A stretch of DNA of 64,000 bases from an uncultured Clostridia bacterium (GCA_934271265.1 CAKQRE010000006.1:122376-186375), one strand, 5' to 3'; counted from the stretch's first letter, positions 34,291 to 43,639 are shown. The notes: a model not told the origin generated them from the letters alone. Numbers and translations: made by a program.

Positions 34291-34746
34291 TCACCCGAAT
34301 AGTCCGATCACGTAATAGATCACCCCGACGAGTACGCCGGAAGCCACGCCGAACACGATGATAGGACCCGCGATCACAAACATTTTTGCCGCAAGCCCGT
34401 AAATATACCCTTCGGACTTGAACTCCATGGCAGGAGAAACGACGGAATTGGCAAATCCCGTGATCGGAACGATCGAGCCACCGCCCGCATATTTCCCGAT
34501 GCGATCGTAAACGCCGAGACCGGTAAGCAACGCCCCGATAAAAATCAGAATTACGGAAGTGGTTCCGGCAAGCTCGTCCCCGTACAAACCGAACGCGAGT
34601 TCGAGCGTATAACGGATAAACTGCCCGACAAGGCAGATCGTTCCGCCCACCCAGAAAGCGCGGAACAGGCTTCTCTTTTCCTTTGTTTTCGGCGCAATGC
34701 GCGCTACGTAATCGAGATAGTTTTTGTAACAATCAGATCTCTCCAT
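34291..34746 (-). CDS. spoVAC: stage V sporulation protein AC
   Basis: A 151-aa membrane protein with a cytoplasmic N terminus (NYLDYVARIAPKTKEKRSL) and about four membrane segments (FWVGGTICLVGQFIRY, TSVILIFIGALLTGLGVYD, GSIVPITGFANSVVSPAMEF, IIVFGVASGVLVGVIYYV). SpoVAC is thought to act as a mechanosensitive channel for dipicolinate release. The ATG at 34746 follows GAGAGGA. It is the first gene of spoVACDE, 87 nt downstream of a sigma-G-type promoter. Confidence 0.95.
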   Translation of the reverse strand: MERSDCYKNYLDYVARIAPKTKEKRSLFRAFWVGGTICLVGQFIRYTLELAFGLYGDELAGTTSVILIFIGALLTGLGVYDRIGKYAGGGSIVPITGFANSVVSPAMEFKSEGYIYGLAAKMFVIAGPIIVFGVASGVLVGVIYYVIGLFG

Positions 34747-34833
34747 TTTTAATCCTCTCTTTCGGCATCGGTTTCACGCATTCGTCGCGATCGCCGATAT
34801 TCTTTACGGGGTCGAATCTTTTCATTTCGCAAA

Positions 34834-34862
34834 GAGTATGAGAAAGATCTTCGGAATCATAC
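34834..34862 (-). promoter_or_regulatory. candidate sigma-G promoter of spoVACDE
   Basis: Minus strand GTATG (34862-34858), 17-nt spacer, CATACTC (34840-34834). The forespore sigma-G pattern is GHATR, 17-18 nt, CATNHTA; only the last base differs. spoVA operons are sigma-G dependent in studied Bacillota. Confidence 0.65.
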
Positions 34863-34881
34863 GCAAAACCTGTTTTTACCG

Positions 34882-34922
34882 AAAAAAATCGCCCGTCGGT
34901 TTCCTTTCCGCCCGGGCGATTT
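34882..34922 (-). terminator. intrinsic terminator of the helicase-to-S41 operon
   Basis: A 10-bp stem AAATCGCCCG/CGGGCGATTT (34886-34895 and 34913-34922) gives a U-run on the minus strand, 57 nt after the S41 protease stop. Confidence 0.9.
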
Positions 34923-34978
34923 AAAAAAATGATAATTTACCTTAATCGGTTATTTTATATCCGATTGTTATAACGTGT

Positions 34979-36280
34979 TTACTTTTTATTCAAAAGAGAG
35001 AATGCAAACGCGAGTTCGTAGTCTCCCTCTCCGTATGCGGGTTCGAATACGCGGCTTTCATCCGTCTGTTTTGTGATCCCCGTTCCGTGAATACAGGTAT
35101 TCGTCAGCGGCCAGTACAGTTTTGCCGTAGTCAGTTTGATCGCTTCGCCCGTCATATAGTTTTCATACGTTGTCTGCATGATCCCTTTTCCGTAAGACTT
35201 ATAAACGTAATTCCCTTCCGTCCCGCTGCGGGACAAAACGACCTTCACGCGGGAAGAAGAATCGTAATCGAGCACGGCACCCATCAAAGCTTCCGACGCG
35301 GAGGCGGAATTATCGTCCGCAAGAAAAACGATCGATTCAAAACCGTAATCGGCGTAATCTACTTTTCCGGAAAAGAAATTGGTCGCGTTGCCCTTTTTGT
35401 CGACCGAGCGGACGACGATCTGTTTTTCCCCCTGTCTGCCGTCGATCAGGTGCGCCGCGATCCCGCACATGATATCGAGAAAACCACCGCCGTTTCCCCT
35501 CAGGTCGATCACAAGATTATGTTTTCCGTTTTCTTTCATGATCCCGAGTGCGTCCGCAAACTGACCGCAAGACCCCGCAAGCCCGGATGACAAACCGTTG
35601 AAAGAAGTATATTTCAGATAGGCGGTATTTTCCGGGATGTCTGACAGGGAAACAACGGGCGAATCGTCGGAAAATCTCGAAATACCGCCGTTTTCGTCAT
35701 CGCCGTAGCGATACGCCTTTTCGTTATCGCAATAACGCACGTAAGTTTCGCGGTATTCTTTTTTTGCAAGCGAAAAGTTGCGTTCTTCTTCGCCGTAGGA
35801 AACGGTCAGTTCAAATTCTTCGCCTGCAACAAATTTTCCGATCTCTTCGGAAAATGCCGGGTAATCGGATATCGGAATTTTGCTTTCCCCCTTTTTTGCG
35901 ATCGCCGTAACGACCCCGCCGGCGCGGATCCCCGCTTTTTCCGCGGGGGAATTATAACTGACCGAAGCGATATACGGCGCGTTGTCCGACCGATAGAAGG
36001 AAAGACCGATTCCGGCGCGGATCCCCTGCGACGCCGAACGAATCTGCTTGTATTCCTCTGCGGAATAATAAGCGGAATAGCGATCGAGCAGACTGTTCGC
36101 CATGATCTCCACGTAATCGTCCGATTCTTCGAGATAATACTTTTTGTAATAATCGAGCACGAAACGAAGACTCGAGAGATCGGGGTCCGTCAGATTACGG
36201 GTGAAATATCCCGCAAAATACACGCCGACAAGCAGCGCAAGAAACAAAATAACGGATATTATTTTTTTCGCTTTCGCCAT
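34979..36280 (-). CDS. S41 family C-terminal processing protease with PDZ domain
   Basis: 433 residues: an N-terminal membrane anchor (IISVILFLALLVGVYFAGYF), a PDZ domain at about residues 85-175 (GIGLSFYRSDNAPYIASV, SPAEKAGIRAGGVVTAI) and the tail-specific protease domain. The catalytic Ser is in DDNSASASEALMGA and the general-base Lys in YKSYGKGIMQTT, so the Ser-Lys dyad is intact. Relatives include CtpA/CtpB, which cleave secreted or sporulation signalling proteins. It is the last gene of the operon with a helicase-nuclease, RNase HI and a PucR-type regulator, 37 nt after the latter, and is followed by a terminator. Its substrate is unknown. Confidence 0.92.
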   Translation of the reverse strand: MAKAKKIISVILFLALLVGVYFAGYFTRNLTDPDLSSLRFVLDYYKKYYLEESDDYVEIMANSLLDRYSAYYSAEEYKQIRSASQGIRAGIGLSFYRSDNAPYIASVSYNSPAEKAGIRAGGVVTAIAKKGESKIPISDYPAFSEEIGKFVAGEEFELTVSYGEEERNFSLAKKEYRETYVRYCDNEKAYRYGDDENGGISRFSDDSPVVSLSDIPENTAYLKYTSFNGLSSGLAGSCGQFADALGIMKENGKHNLVIDLRGNGGGFLDIMCGIAAHLIDGRQGEKQIVVRSVDKKGNATNFFSGKVDYADYGFESIVFLADDNSASASEALMGAVLDYDSSSRVKVVLSRSGTEGNYVYKSYGKGIMQTTYENYMTGEAIKLTTAKLYWPLTNTCIHGTGITKQTDESRVFEPAYGEGDYELAFAFSLLNKK

Positions 36281-36317
36281 ACTCCCTCCTTTTCGGAACG
36301 ATCGACCACGGCGTTTA

Positions 36318-37370
36318 TCACCCCAAAAGCTTATACAATATCGTGATCAGACGGAAGGTCACGGCGTCCTGAAACTTTCGGATATCAAGCCCGGTGGAAC
36401 GAGCGATCTTATCGAGACGATACATCAACGTATTTCTGTGCATATACAGATTTCTGGACGTTTCGCTCACGTTCAGATTGCTGCATAAAAACTCCTCTGC
36501 CGTACCGATCATCTCCGCGTCGCCGAAAACGGTCTTCGCCTCCGGTTCGAGAAGAATATCGAGAAATTCCTGCAACTTGTACTTCGGCAGATCTTCGAGC
36601 ATTCGTACAAGAATGAAGTCTTTATAGGTGGTAACGGGCGATTTCGTATCGAACGTCCAACCAGTTCTTACGGAAGATACCGCCTGCTGATAGGAAACGG
36701 AACATTCCGAAAAACTCTTTACCGTGCTTCCCACACCGATTTTCACCGCGATACCCAATTCCTCTTCAATGGACTGTACGAGAGTAAACGCATAATCGGT
36801 GATGGACTGGTATTCGTTTTCCGCCGTAGCGACGTCCTGAAAACGAATATAGGCGATCGAAGTATCGTCCACCGCGCACACTTTATCCGCTTCGTTCGAC
36901 CTGAAATTCGTAAGAAAGTTGATCGAGTCCCCCTGTTTTCCTTCCGGCGCAAGAATCACGAGCACGCAACACGGAGTATCGGGAACCCCGTTTTTGCGCA
37001 TATACTTCTGGATCTGTATCCCGCTGCTTTCCCCGAGAACGATATTTCTGAGACTGTCTCCCTTTCCGCCCGAAGATTCGCGGATCACGCTGCTTTCGAG
37101 CAAAGTTGCGATCAACGCGGCAAAACCGCGTTCCGCTTCGCCGTCGCCGTCGATGTAACCGATGTAATTTTCCGATTTCCTGCGGAAACGGAAATAGGTT
37201 TTTTTCCGTATGGAATCGGGCATCACGCCCACGACCTTATATTCCGGCTTGTCCGGCAAGTCGCCTTCCTTCGTCGTATAAAACTTATCATCCGTCTCGG
37301 AAATTACGCCGACGTCCTTTCCGATCTTATTTCTGATCAACCCGAGTATTTCGACCAATTCGTATTCCAT
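36318..37370 (-). CDS. PucR/CdaR-type transcriptional regulator
   Basis: 350 residues from ATG 37370, with GGGAG upstream. The C-terminal ~60 residues form the PucR helix-turn-helix domain (NVSETSRNLYMHRNTLMYRL then LDIRKFQDAVTFRLIT), as in sugar-diacid and purine-catabolism regulators. The region before it (VKIGVGSTVKSFSECSVSYQ, QAVSSVRTGWTF) matches the GGDEF-like CdaR domain of this family, which does not bind c-di-GMP catalytically. The N-terminal ~100 residues are an unassigned sensor-like domain. It is the third gene of an operon led by a helicase-nuclease and lies 16 nt after the RNase HI stop. The signal it senses is unknown. Confidence 0.85.
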   Translation of the reverse strand: MEYELVEILGLIRNKIGKDVGVISETDDKFYTTKEGDLPDKPEYKVVGVMPDSIRKKTYFRFRRKSENYIGYIDGDGEAERGFAALIATLLESSVIRESSGGKGDSLRNIVLGESSGIQIQKYMRKNGVPDTPCCVLVILAPEGKQGDSINFLTNFRSNEADKVCAVDDTSIAYIRFQDVATAENEYQSITDYAFTLVQSIEEELGIAVKIGVGSTVKSFSECSVSYQQAVSSVRTGWTFDTKSPVTTYKDFILVRMLEDLPKYKLQEFLDILLEPEAKTVFGDAEMIGTAEEFLCSNLNVSETSRNLYMHRNTLMYRLDKIARSTGLDIRKFQDAVTFRLITILYKLLG

Positions 37371-37386
37371 CTTCGTTGCTCCCGAT

Positions 37387-38634
37387 TTATTCTTGTAAAG
37401 CTTGTTCGATCCGATCAAGACGCGATCTTGTTTCCGCGATCTCTGTCGTTTCCGTAAAATACGTCGTTCGATAACGGTAAAAGAGAGTAAAAGCTCTTTC
37501 TATCTTTTGTTTGTTCCCTATGGAAACAGAATCGCAAACAAGCTCAAAATTTCCGTTGTTATCTTTGAAAACGGAAGAAATTCTGTCATATAAAATACCG
37601 TTTTCTTTTAAACTTTGTTTCACGTAGGCAACGAGATCGGACAACGCGAACAAGATCGCGTCGCCACACGTTTTTTCTCCGCATTTTTCCTCGATCCGCC
37701 TGCAGATCTCCGTTCCGGAAACCCGTCTTTCCGACGGAACGTCGATCCCGTACGCCTCGCCGAAAATACGCGCCCTTTCCCCGTCGTCCGCGGTTTCCGT
37801 TGCGGAGAGGACCGCCGATGCAAAAAGCTTTCCTTTCGTTCCAGAAACAAGCAATCCTCTTCCTCTCGGGAAAAGACCGATCCTCTCATCCCGATAAGAA
37901 AACGAAACGCCGTCGTAAAGTTCGCCATAACCGGCTTTCGCCGCCTGACGGTGGATCTCGTTACAAAGAAAAGAATACCTTTCTTCCGGCGCGGTAAACG
38001 CCCCGAGCCCGTCCGGAAACCAGCAACGTTTTTCAAACAGCGCTTCTTTTGCGAGAGCGTCCACCTTATCGTTGAAAAAGTGATTGCTGTGCCCTTTTAC
38101 TTTGCGGAAAGTAAGGTCGATATAGCCGTTATATTTTTTCAGCTCCGCGAGGTAGAAAGCGGAAACGGCGCCCGTTGCCTTCCATCTTCTTTCCGCCCAG
38201 GCGGCAAGCCCCTCGTAATCGTGATAGACGATAAGTCTTGGATACCCGTTCAGATATGCCCAGCGAAGAGCGGCGAGAACGCCGAGTACCTCCCCCGCCA
38301 CGTTGCGGGTCGGAAGGAAAGAGGGATCGTCTCCTCTTCCGCTCAGCAGGATCTCTTTCCCGTCCGGCGCGATACCGACCACGCCGTAAGAATACGCCCC
38401 GACCGACTCTTCGAAACTTCCGTCGGTAAAGGCAACGGCATAGCCTTCGCGAACGTCTTCCGAAACGCGGTCGGAATAATAGTCTTCTCCCGCCAGAAAT
38501 GCTTTCGCCTCTTCTTCGGTGGAAAAACTCTTATACCGATATCCTTTTCTCCCCTCGAGAAAGGCTTTGCACTCGTCCCACGTTTCGAATATTCTGTTTT
38601 CTTCGCCTTTAACGGCGTAAAACTTTTTCGCCAT
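37387..38634 (-). CDS. ribonuclease HI with viroplasmin domain and long C-terminal extension
   Basis: 415 residues. The first ~45 form the caulimovirus viroplasmin/RNase H1 N-terminal hybrid-binding domain (KKFYAVKGEENRIFETWDEC). The RNase H domain (about 65-200) has its acidic residues in FTDGSFEES, NVAGEVLGVLAAL, IVYHDYEGLAAWAE and FFNDKVDALAKEAL, with the HSN motif in VKGHSNHFFND, so it should be active on RNA-DNA hybrids. The remaining ~215 residues are not part of RNase HI, which usually ends near residue 200-220 in this layout. I do not recognise them; they are alpha-helical with a long charged C-terminal helix. It lies 24 nt downstream of the large helicase gene. Confidence 0.9.
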   Translation of the reverse strand: MAKKFYAVKGEENRIFETWDECKAFLEGRKGYRYKSFSTEEEAKAFLAGEDYYSDRVSEDVREGYAVAFTDGSFEESVGAYSYGVVGIAPDGKEILLSGRGDDPSFLPTRNVAGEVLGVLAALRWAYLNGYPRLIVYHDYEGLAAWAERRWKATGAVSAFYLAELKKYNGYIDLTFRKVKGHSNHFFNDKVDALAKEALFEKRCWFPDGLGAFTAPEERYSFLCNEIHRQAAKAGYGELYDGVSFSYRDERIGLFPRGRGLLVSGTKGKLFASAVLSATETADDGERARIFGEAYGIDVPSERRVSGTEICRRIEEKCGEKTCGDAILFALSDLVAYVKQSLKENGILYDRISSVFKDNNGNFELVCDSVSIGNKQKIERAFTLFYRYRTTYFTETTEIAETRSRLDRIEQALQE

Positions 38635-38658
38635 ATCACCTTATTTTGCGAACTTTTA

Positions 38659-41600
38659 TCAACCTTCTTCGTCGACCGAAATAAAATATTCGCCGTTCTT
38701 CTCCTCGATCAGTCCCTGCCCGCAAAGTTTATCGAGCTCGGAGCCGATCGCGAACAGAATATTGTCTCCCACACGCGCATAACCGAGCAGTTTTGCGATC
38801 GTGCGGCAGATCCCCGTTTTGTCGACCCCTACGCCGCGCAAAACCGTTTTATAGATACCGTCCGCAATCTCGGAAGGATGTACGTAACGGATCTCCCGTT
38901 CGATCCCGCCCTTTTCGTATCTGCGAAGAGGTATCATCGCTTTCAGATCGATAAAATAAAACTCTCCGACCTTCTTCGCTTTTTTTACCTTTTTCATACG
39001 GGATGCGAAATCCATTTTCACCACGGACGTGATCTTATCCTTTCCGAATACGGGAAGGATCCTCTTCAACAAAAACTCCTCGTGGATCGGCGCTTCCTTT
39101 TCGAGGATCGCCATAATCAGATTTTCGAAGTTTTCCGTTTTACGGTATTCCTCAAGCAAAGCGGCGGTGTCCGCGCTTTCGTACACGGGGAATACCGTTT
39201 TTACCTGTTCCGGAACTTTTACGTCGAGGAAAGTCGGTTTTTCTTCCGACTTTTCTTCTTTCGGGCGGCGGATCTTCCCCTCCTTTCCCGCATGCGCGTC
39301 AAGAAACGCGATCAGCGCGTTTTTTTCCACGGCGGGATTTTTCACCCATTCCGCAGTCCAGATGCGGTAATAATTCCAGCCGAGCGAGGTCAGGATCTGC
39401 GCGCGCAGCCTGTCGCGATCGCTCGTCGTTCCGCTCTTTTCATACGTTTCGCCGTCGCATTCCACGGCGCCAAAGAAAGCTCCGCTTTTCGGCTTCGATA
39501 CGGCGAAGTCGATCTTATAGGAAGAAGAACCGTAATTCCGCTCAAAGGAATACCCCGCCCGTGCAATCGTATTTTCGATATCCTCGAGAACAGCCGCCCC
39601 CTCGCCGGATCTCCTCGCCCTGAGGGACGCCATGCCCTTTTCGGCATACATAAGATAGTCTCTGAGATACGAAACCCCTTTCGCCTGCGTTTTCGTCGGA
39701 TCGAAATCTTCCGCTTTTACGGAAGAAACGACCTGAACGTTATATTTCGCCCTCGTTACGGCAACGTTCAACCTTCTTTCACCGCCGTCGCGATTCAACG
39801 GTCCGAAGTTGTGATAAAACTTTCCGTCTTTGTCTCTTCCGTAGCCGACCGAAAAAATAATCACGTCGCGTTCGTCTCCCTGAACGGTTTCGAGATTCTT
39901 CACAAAAAACGGAAACGGCTTGCTCTTATCGAAAAACGTTTCGAAGGAGCGGTCGGCTTTCCTCTTTGCGGCGATCGCTTTGATCACCTCGTCCTGCTGG
40001 GAGGATCCGAACGCAACTACGCCGAGACTGCGCTCTGGATATTTTCTGAAATTCTCAAACACGAGATCGGCAACCGCCTTGGCTTCCGTCGGATTCGACT
40101 TTGTCGTGCGGGAAAAAACGCCGTTTTCACAGTAATAGAAGTCTACGCCGAATCCCTTTTCCGCCGTTCTCGCCGAAGGAAACGTAACGAGATTTCCGCC
40201 GTAGAAATAGCGGTTGGAAAATGCGATCAGATCTTCGGAACGGCTTCTGTAATGCCAACGAAGGAAAATCTGCGGCATGGCGGACGCGCACAGATCGAGA
40301 ACGGATTCAAAAGATTCCACGTCGTCGTCGGCATCTTCGTCGTTTTCGCCGCCGTTGATACCCGCGCGGAAAAAGTCGGAAGGAGGCATCTGACGGCTGT
40401 CCCCCACGACGATAAGTTGTTTCGCGCGATAGATCGCTCCGAGAGCGTCCCAAGGGAAGATCTGCGAAGCCTCGTCGAAGATGACCACGTCGAACTTGCA
40501 ACTCTTGTCGGTAAGAAGGGTGCTGACGGAAAGCGGAGACATGAGAAAACACGGCTTTAACGTCTGCACGAGCTCCGTCATCGTTTCAAGCAGTCTTATC
40601 ACCGGCATCTGCTTTCTCTTCTTGAAATATTCCTTTTTCAGAAGAGCCACTTGACTTCCCGCGGAGGAAAAATCCGCCGAGGGTTTCAAGGCAAGCAATT
40701 CCGCCGCGATCTTCGCGCGGTTTACCTTCGTACGCAGTTTATCCTTATCCGAAAACCTCTCTACGGCAAGATCCTGGCGGGATCTCGTGAACTCCCGGAA
40801 AACTTTATCGTTCGTTAAAAGATAATCCGCCCACTCGCCGTAATACCGTTTTTTAAATGCGGGGATCAACTCGCTTTCCTTTACGCGCAAGCGGATACAG
40901 TCATCCACAAAACCGCGGAGAGAAAGAGAATCAAGCCGTTTCAACAAATCATAAAAAGCAGCATAATTTACGATTTTATCAATGTTTTTTGCATAATAGG
41001 AAAATCTGTGACAGAGAGAAGAAAGGGTGAGGGATGAAAAATCAGGCTCGTCTTTCAAAAAGAGAGACGTACATTCTCCGTAAGACGATTTCCCCTTTTC
41101 CATCAATTTGAACACAGGTGCAAGCTCTCTCGATCTTGCGTAAAACGCCTTCCATTTTTCCGCAGGCAACGCGGTGACCAAGGCGAAAGTATCCGCGTCA
41201 TCGCTTATCGTAGCGAAGGCTTCCGCAAGCCTTTTTGCTCTGCCGTCCGTCATCCTGCCGAGTTTTACGCGGAGAAGGGAAAGCATTTTCTTTCCGCATT
41301 CCTCCCTTTTCTCCGAAAGCGCGGCGCGTTCCGCGCCCTTTGCCGCGAGCGATCTCATCAGGGACAGATCGATCTCTCCCTCTTTGTTTTTCCGACAATT
41401 CCTAATCGCCTTGACGTCGTTTTTGAAATCGGCGGAAAGTCTGCCGAAAAGCCTGTCGTACCTGCCGTCGCAACGCTCCGACAAGGCTTTGAAATCGATT
41501 TCGAAAACCGCAGGCTCATAATTCTCCCCGATCTCCTTTTCGATTGCGGCGATCTTCTCGCCGTCGGAAAGGTATTCTTCCGTAAGCGCGGCAAGCTCTT

Positions 41601-43290
41601 TCGCGCCGTTTCCCGTGAAAAACGATTTTTCTGCAACGTTGACAGACGCAAAATCGGCGATAAATGCCGAGAATTTATCGTAAGTTGCGATATTCTCGAT
41701 CGCAAAACCGAATTTTTCGTTCAACTCGGTCGCGATCTCGTACGCACTTTCGGTATATTCGGAAGCCGCGGCAAATGCTTTAGCATACCGTTCGGAAGTC
41801 TTTCCGTCGGGCGATTTCATCTTGAATCCGTACCACCCGCAGGTATGATAGTCATACCCCGTAAAAGAAAGAAAACGAATATATTCCTCGAGAGCCACGA
41901 TCGCGTTCAACCGGTAATTCTCTCCCTTTCTTCCGATCTCTTCGAACCGATAGGCAACGTCTCTTTCGCAAGACAGCCCGATCACCTCGGAGAAAACTTC
42001 ATACGGGGTGAGACCGAGGGATTTTATTTTCGTATGCAGTTCCCTGCAATAACCGTCAAGGCGGCTTTTTTCGTCGTTGTAATCTTTCATCACGGCATCC
42101 GCTTCCTGCGAAACGACCGCCTTGTTTTGCTCGAGCGTGCGGTATAATTCGTCGATCACTTCCCGCTTGCTCGTCATACTGCTGTGCAGTTCCAGACAAA
42201 AATCGCTCAGTCCGGCGTTTTTCAGATTTCCGTAAACCACGTTAAGAGCGGCAAGTTTCTCGGAAACGAACAGAACCTTCTTTCCGTCGGACATAAATTC
42301 CGCGATAATATTCGTAATTGTCTGCGATTTTCCGGTTCCGGGCGGTCCTTGAAGAACAAAACTTTCACCCGTTTTCGCACGGGCGATCGCCTTTAACTGC
42401 GAAGAATCCGCATCTACCACGTTTTTGATCTCTTCAAAGGAAACGTCGTTTTCGTGCAACGTCTCGAACGATCCGACTTCCCTTGCCTCTTCCCGGGAAG
42501 AAGCCTGCAGGATCTTCCGCACGTTATCGTTTTTCAGAACTTCGTCTTCATTATCGCTAAGGTCGCGGTACATATTTATTTTTAAGAACGAATAGATCCC
42601 GATCGTGCAGAGTTCCTCGAGAACGAAATCCGTTTTCGCAAGCGCCCGACGCACGCGGGAAAAATACTGCCCGAGCGTTTCCTCTTCAAACCCTTTTTCC
42701 GCATAAGAAGGAATTGCGATCCCGTAATCCGATTTCAGTTTATATACGAGCGTCGGATTGGTTTCCGCCTCGTCTCCCGCCGCACCGACTTTGAAAGACG
42801 ATCCGACCTTTGTCAGTTTCACCGGCAACAGAACAACGGGAGAATGGTAGGTAAACTCCTCGTCGAACTTGTCCTTCCACACGAGCATTCCGAAAGTCGC
42901 AAACAGCACGTTGATGCCGCGCTCTTCCATCACGCTTTCGCCGTAAGAGGCGATCCCCTCGAGAATTCTGTCCGTTTCGCATCCCTTATTGAAAGCAAGG
43001 ATCTCCGCCGAAGACATTCCGTCCTCGAGCGCGGATACGAGATCCTTATCTTCCACGAAATTCGATTTATCCGCCTTTGCCCTTACACCCTCTATCTTCA
43101 ACTCCGAAACATATCGATCTACGGGGTAAAATTTCATCGTCTGTTCGTTCATGAGAGACGAAAAAATCATTTCCGCTTTCGGGCAAAGAAGCTTAAGCAT
43201 TCTCTGCCTGAACTCCGTACAATCCAACAGCTTATTTCCTCGGTCGACGTCCAGAAGTTTTTCTTTCCACTTTTCCAATATCGCATTCAT
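38659..43290 (-). CDS. giant DUF4011-type SF1 helicase with PD-(D/E)XK nuclease and DUF3320 domain
   Basis: 1543 residues from ATG 43290, chosen because AGGA lies ten bases upstream; a GTG at 43299 is alternative. The N-terminal ~270 residues match the DUF4011 layout (ILEKWKEKLLDVDRGNKLLD). The SF1 helicase core has Walker A LQGPPGTGKSQTITN near residue 315 and Walker B VVIFDEASQIFPWDA near 937, separated by a very long helical insertion. The SF1 motif VAVTRAKYNVQVV is also present. A Vsr/MTES_1575-like nuclease follows near 1250-1330, with IDFAV and the paired acids of AVECDGETYEK. The last ~140 residues look like the DUF3320 winged-helix domain. Such proteins are often found in variable or defence-related loci; here it leads an operon with RNase HI, a PucR regulator and an S41 protease. 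Confidence 0.88.
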   Translation of the reverse strand: MNAILEKWKEKLLDVDRGNKLLDCTEFRQRMLKLLCPKAEMIFSSLMNEQTMKFYPVDRYVSELKIEGVRAKADKSNFVEDKDLVSALEDGMSSAEILAFNKGCETDRILEGIASYGESVMEERGINVLFATFGMLVWKDKFDEEFTYHSPVVLLPVKLTKVGSSFKVGAAGDEAETNPTLVYKLKSDYGIAIPSYAEKGFEEETLGQYFSRVRRALAKTDFVLEELCTIGIYSFLKINMYRDLSDNEDEVLKNDNVRKILQASSREEAREVGSFETLHENDVSFEEIKNVVDADSSQLKAIARAKTGESFVLQGPPGTGKSQTITNIIAEFMSDGKKVLFVSEKLAALNVVYGNLKNAGLSDFCLELHSSMTSKREVIDELYRTLEQNKAVVSQEADAVMKDYNDEKSRLDGYCRELHTKIKSLGLTPYEVFSEVIGLSCERDVAYRFEEIGRKGENYRLNAIVALEEYIRFLSFTGYDYHTCGWYGFKMKSPDGKTSERYAKAFAAASEYTESAYEIATELNEKFGFAIENIATYDKFSAFIADFASVNVAEKSFFTGNGAKELAALTEEYLSDGEKIAAIEKEIGENYEPAVFEIDFKALSERCDGRYDRLFGRLSADFKNDVKAIRNCRKNKEGEIDLSLMRSLAAKGAERAALSEKREECGKKMLSLLRVKLGRMTDGRAKRLAEAFATISDDADTFALVTALPAEKWKAFYARSRELAPVFKLMEKGKSSYGECTSLFLKDEPDFSSLTLSSLCHRFSYYAKNIDKIVNYAAFYDLLKRLDSLSLRGFVDDCIRLRVKESELIPAFKKRYYGEWADYLLTNDKVFREFTRSRQDLAVERFSDKDKLRTKVNRAKIAAELLALKPSADFSSAGSQVALLKKEYFKKRKQMPVIRLLETMTELVQTLKPCFLMSPLSVSTLLTDKSCKFDVVIFDEASQIFPWDALGAIYRAKQLIVVGDSRQMPPSDFFRAGINGGENDEDADDDVESFESVLDLCASAMPQIFLRWHYRSRSEDLIAFSNRYFYGGNLVTFPSARTAEKGFGVDFYYCENGVFSRTTKSNPTEAKAVADLVFENFRKYPERSLGVVAFGSSQQDEVIKAIAAKRKADRSFETFFDKSKPFPFFVKNLETVQGDERDVIIFSVGYGRDKDGKFYHNFGPLNRDGGERRLNVAVTRAKYNVQVVSSVKAEDFDPTKTQAKGVSYLRDYLMYAEKGMASLRARRSGEGAAVLEDIENTIARAGYSFERNYGSSSYKIDFAVSKPKSGAFFGAVECDGETYEKSGTTSDRDRLRAQILTSLGWNYYRIWTAEWVKNPAVEKNALIAFLDAHAGKEGKIRRPKEEKSEEKPTFLDVKVPEQVKTVFPVYESADTAALLEEYRKTENFENLIMAILEKEAPIHEEFLLKRILPVFGKDKITSVVKMDFASRMKKVKKAKKVGEFYFIDLKAMIPLRRYEKGGIEREIRYVHPSEIADGIYKTVLRGVGVDKTGICRTIAKLLGYARVGDNILFAIGSELDKLCGQGLIEEKNGEYFISVDEEG

Positions 43291-43317
43291 AAACGCCACG
43301 TCCTGTTAAATAATTCC

Positions 43318-43369
43318 CTTTTGTTCTTTCCGCCCGATCCCCTGCCTTACGCCCCGCGCGGAACAAAAG
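43318..43369 (-). other. long leader hairpin of the helicase operon
   Basis: In the ~85-nt 5' leader, CTTTTGTTC (minus strand 43369-43361) can pair with GAACAAAAG (43326-43318), extended by GCGG/CCGC pairs. No U-run follows, so it is not a terminator. It could affect mRNA stability or be a protein site. Confidence 0.5.
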
Positions 43370-43379
43370 CTTCCTTTTT

Positions 43380-43408
43380 ATTCTACCATACCTCGAAAAA
43401 AATTTCAA
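43380..43408 (-). promoter_or_regulatory. promoter of helicase-RNase HI-PucR-S41 operon
   Basis: Minus strand TTGAAA (43408-43403), 17-nt spacer, TAGAAT (43385-43380). The 43291-43706 gene-free stretch holds this promoter, the leader hairpin and the divergent mgtE promoter; nothing else is seen in it. Confidence 0.7.
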
Positions 43409-43610
43409 TCGCTTAAGGCGGACTTTTTTGTTTTCACAAAAAACACAGAAAACGCTTTCAGGGCTTTTGCAAGCGACGGGTTCAATGCCGAAAATGAGAA
43501 ACGATAACCTTACAGAACACAGTATTAGCGTATTCTATATGCGATCGTGATTTTTACTGCTTTTTCTCTTTGATTTTATTCTGAAAAAACAAAAAGTCAG
43601 GGATAATTTC

Positions 43611-43639
43611 TTGTGAAATTCTTTTAAATGTGCTACAAT
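43611..43639 (+). promoter_or_regulatory. mgtE promoter
   Basis: TTGTGA (43611-43616), 17-nt spacer, TACAAT (43634-43639). The ~60-nt leader has no M-box magnesium riboswitch. Confidence 0.65.

Noticed and set aside
37620..40560. Very long plus-strand open frame (about 980 codons) opposite the RNase HI and helicase genes, and similar long frames opposite oadA/oadB, ispH and galT.
   Set aside because: They are antisense shadows of strongly supported genes, with Arg/Phe-rich meaningless translations and no ribosome binding sites.
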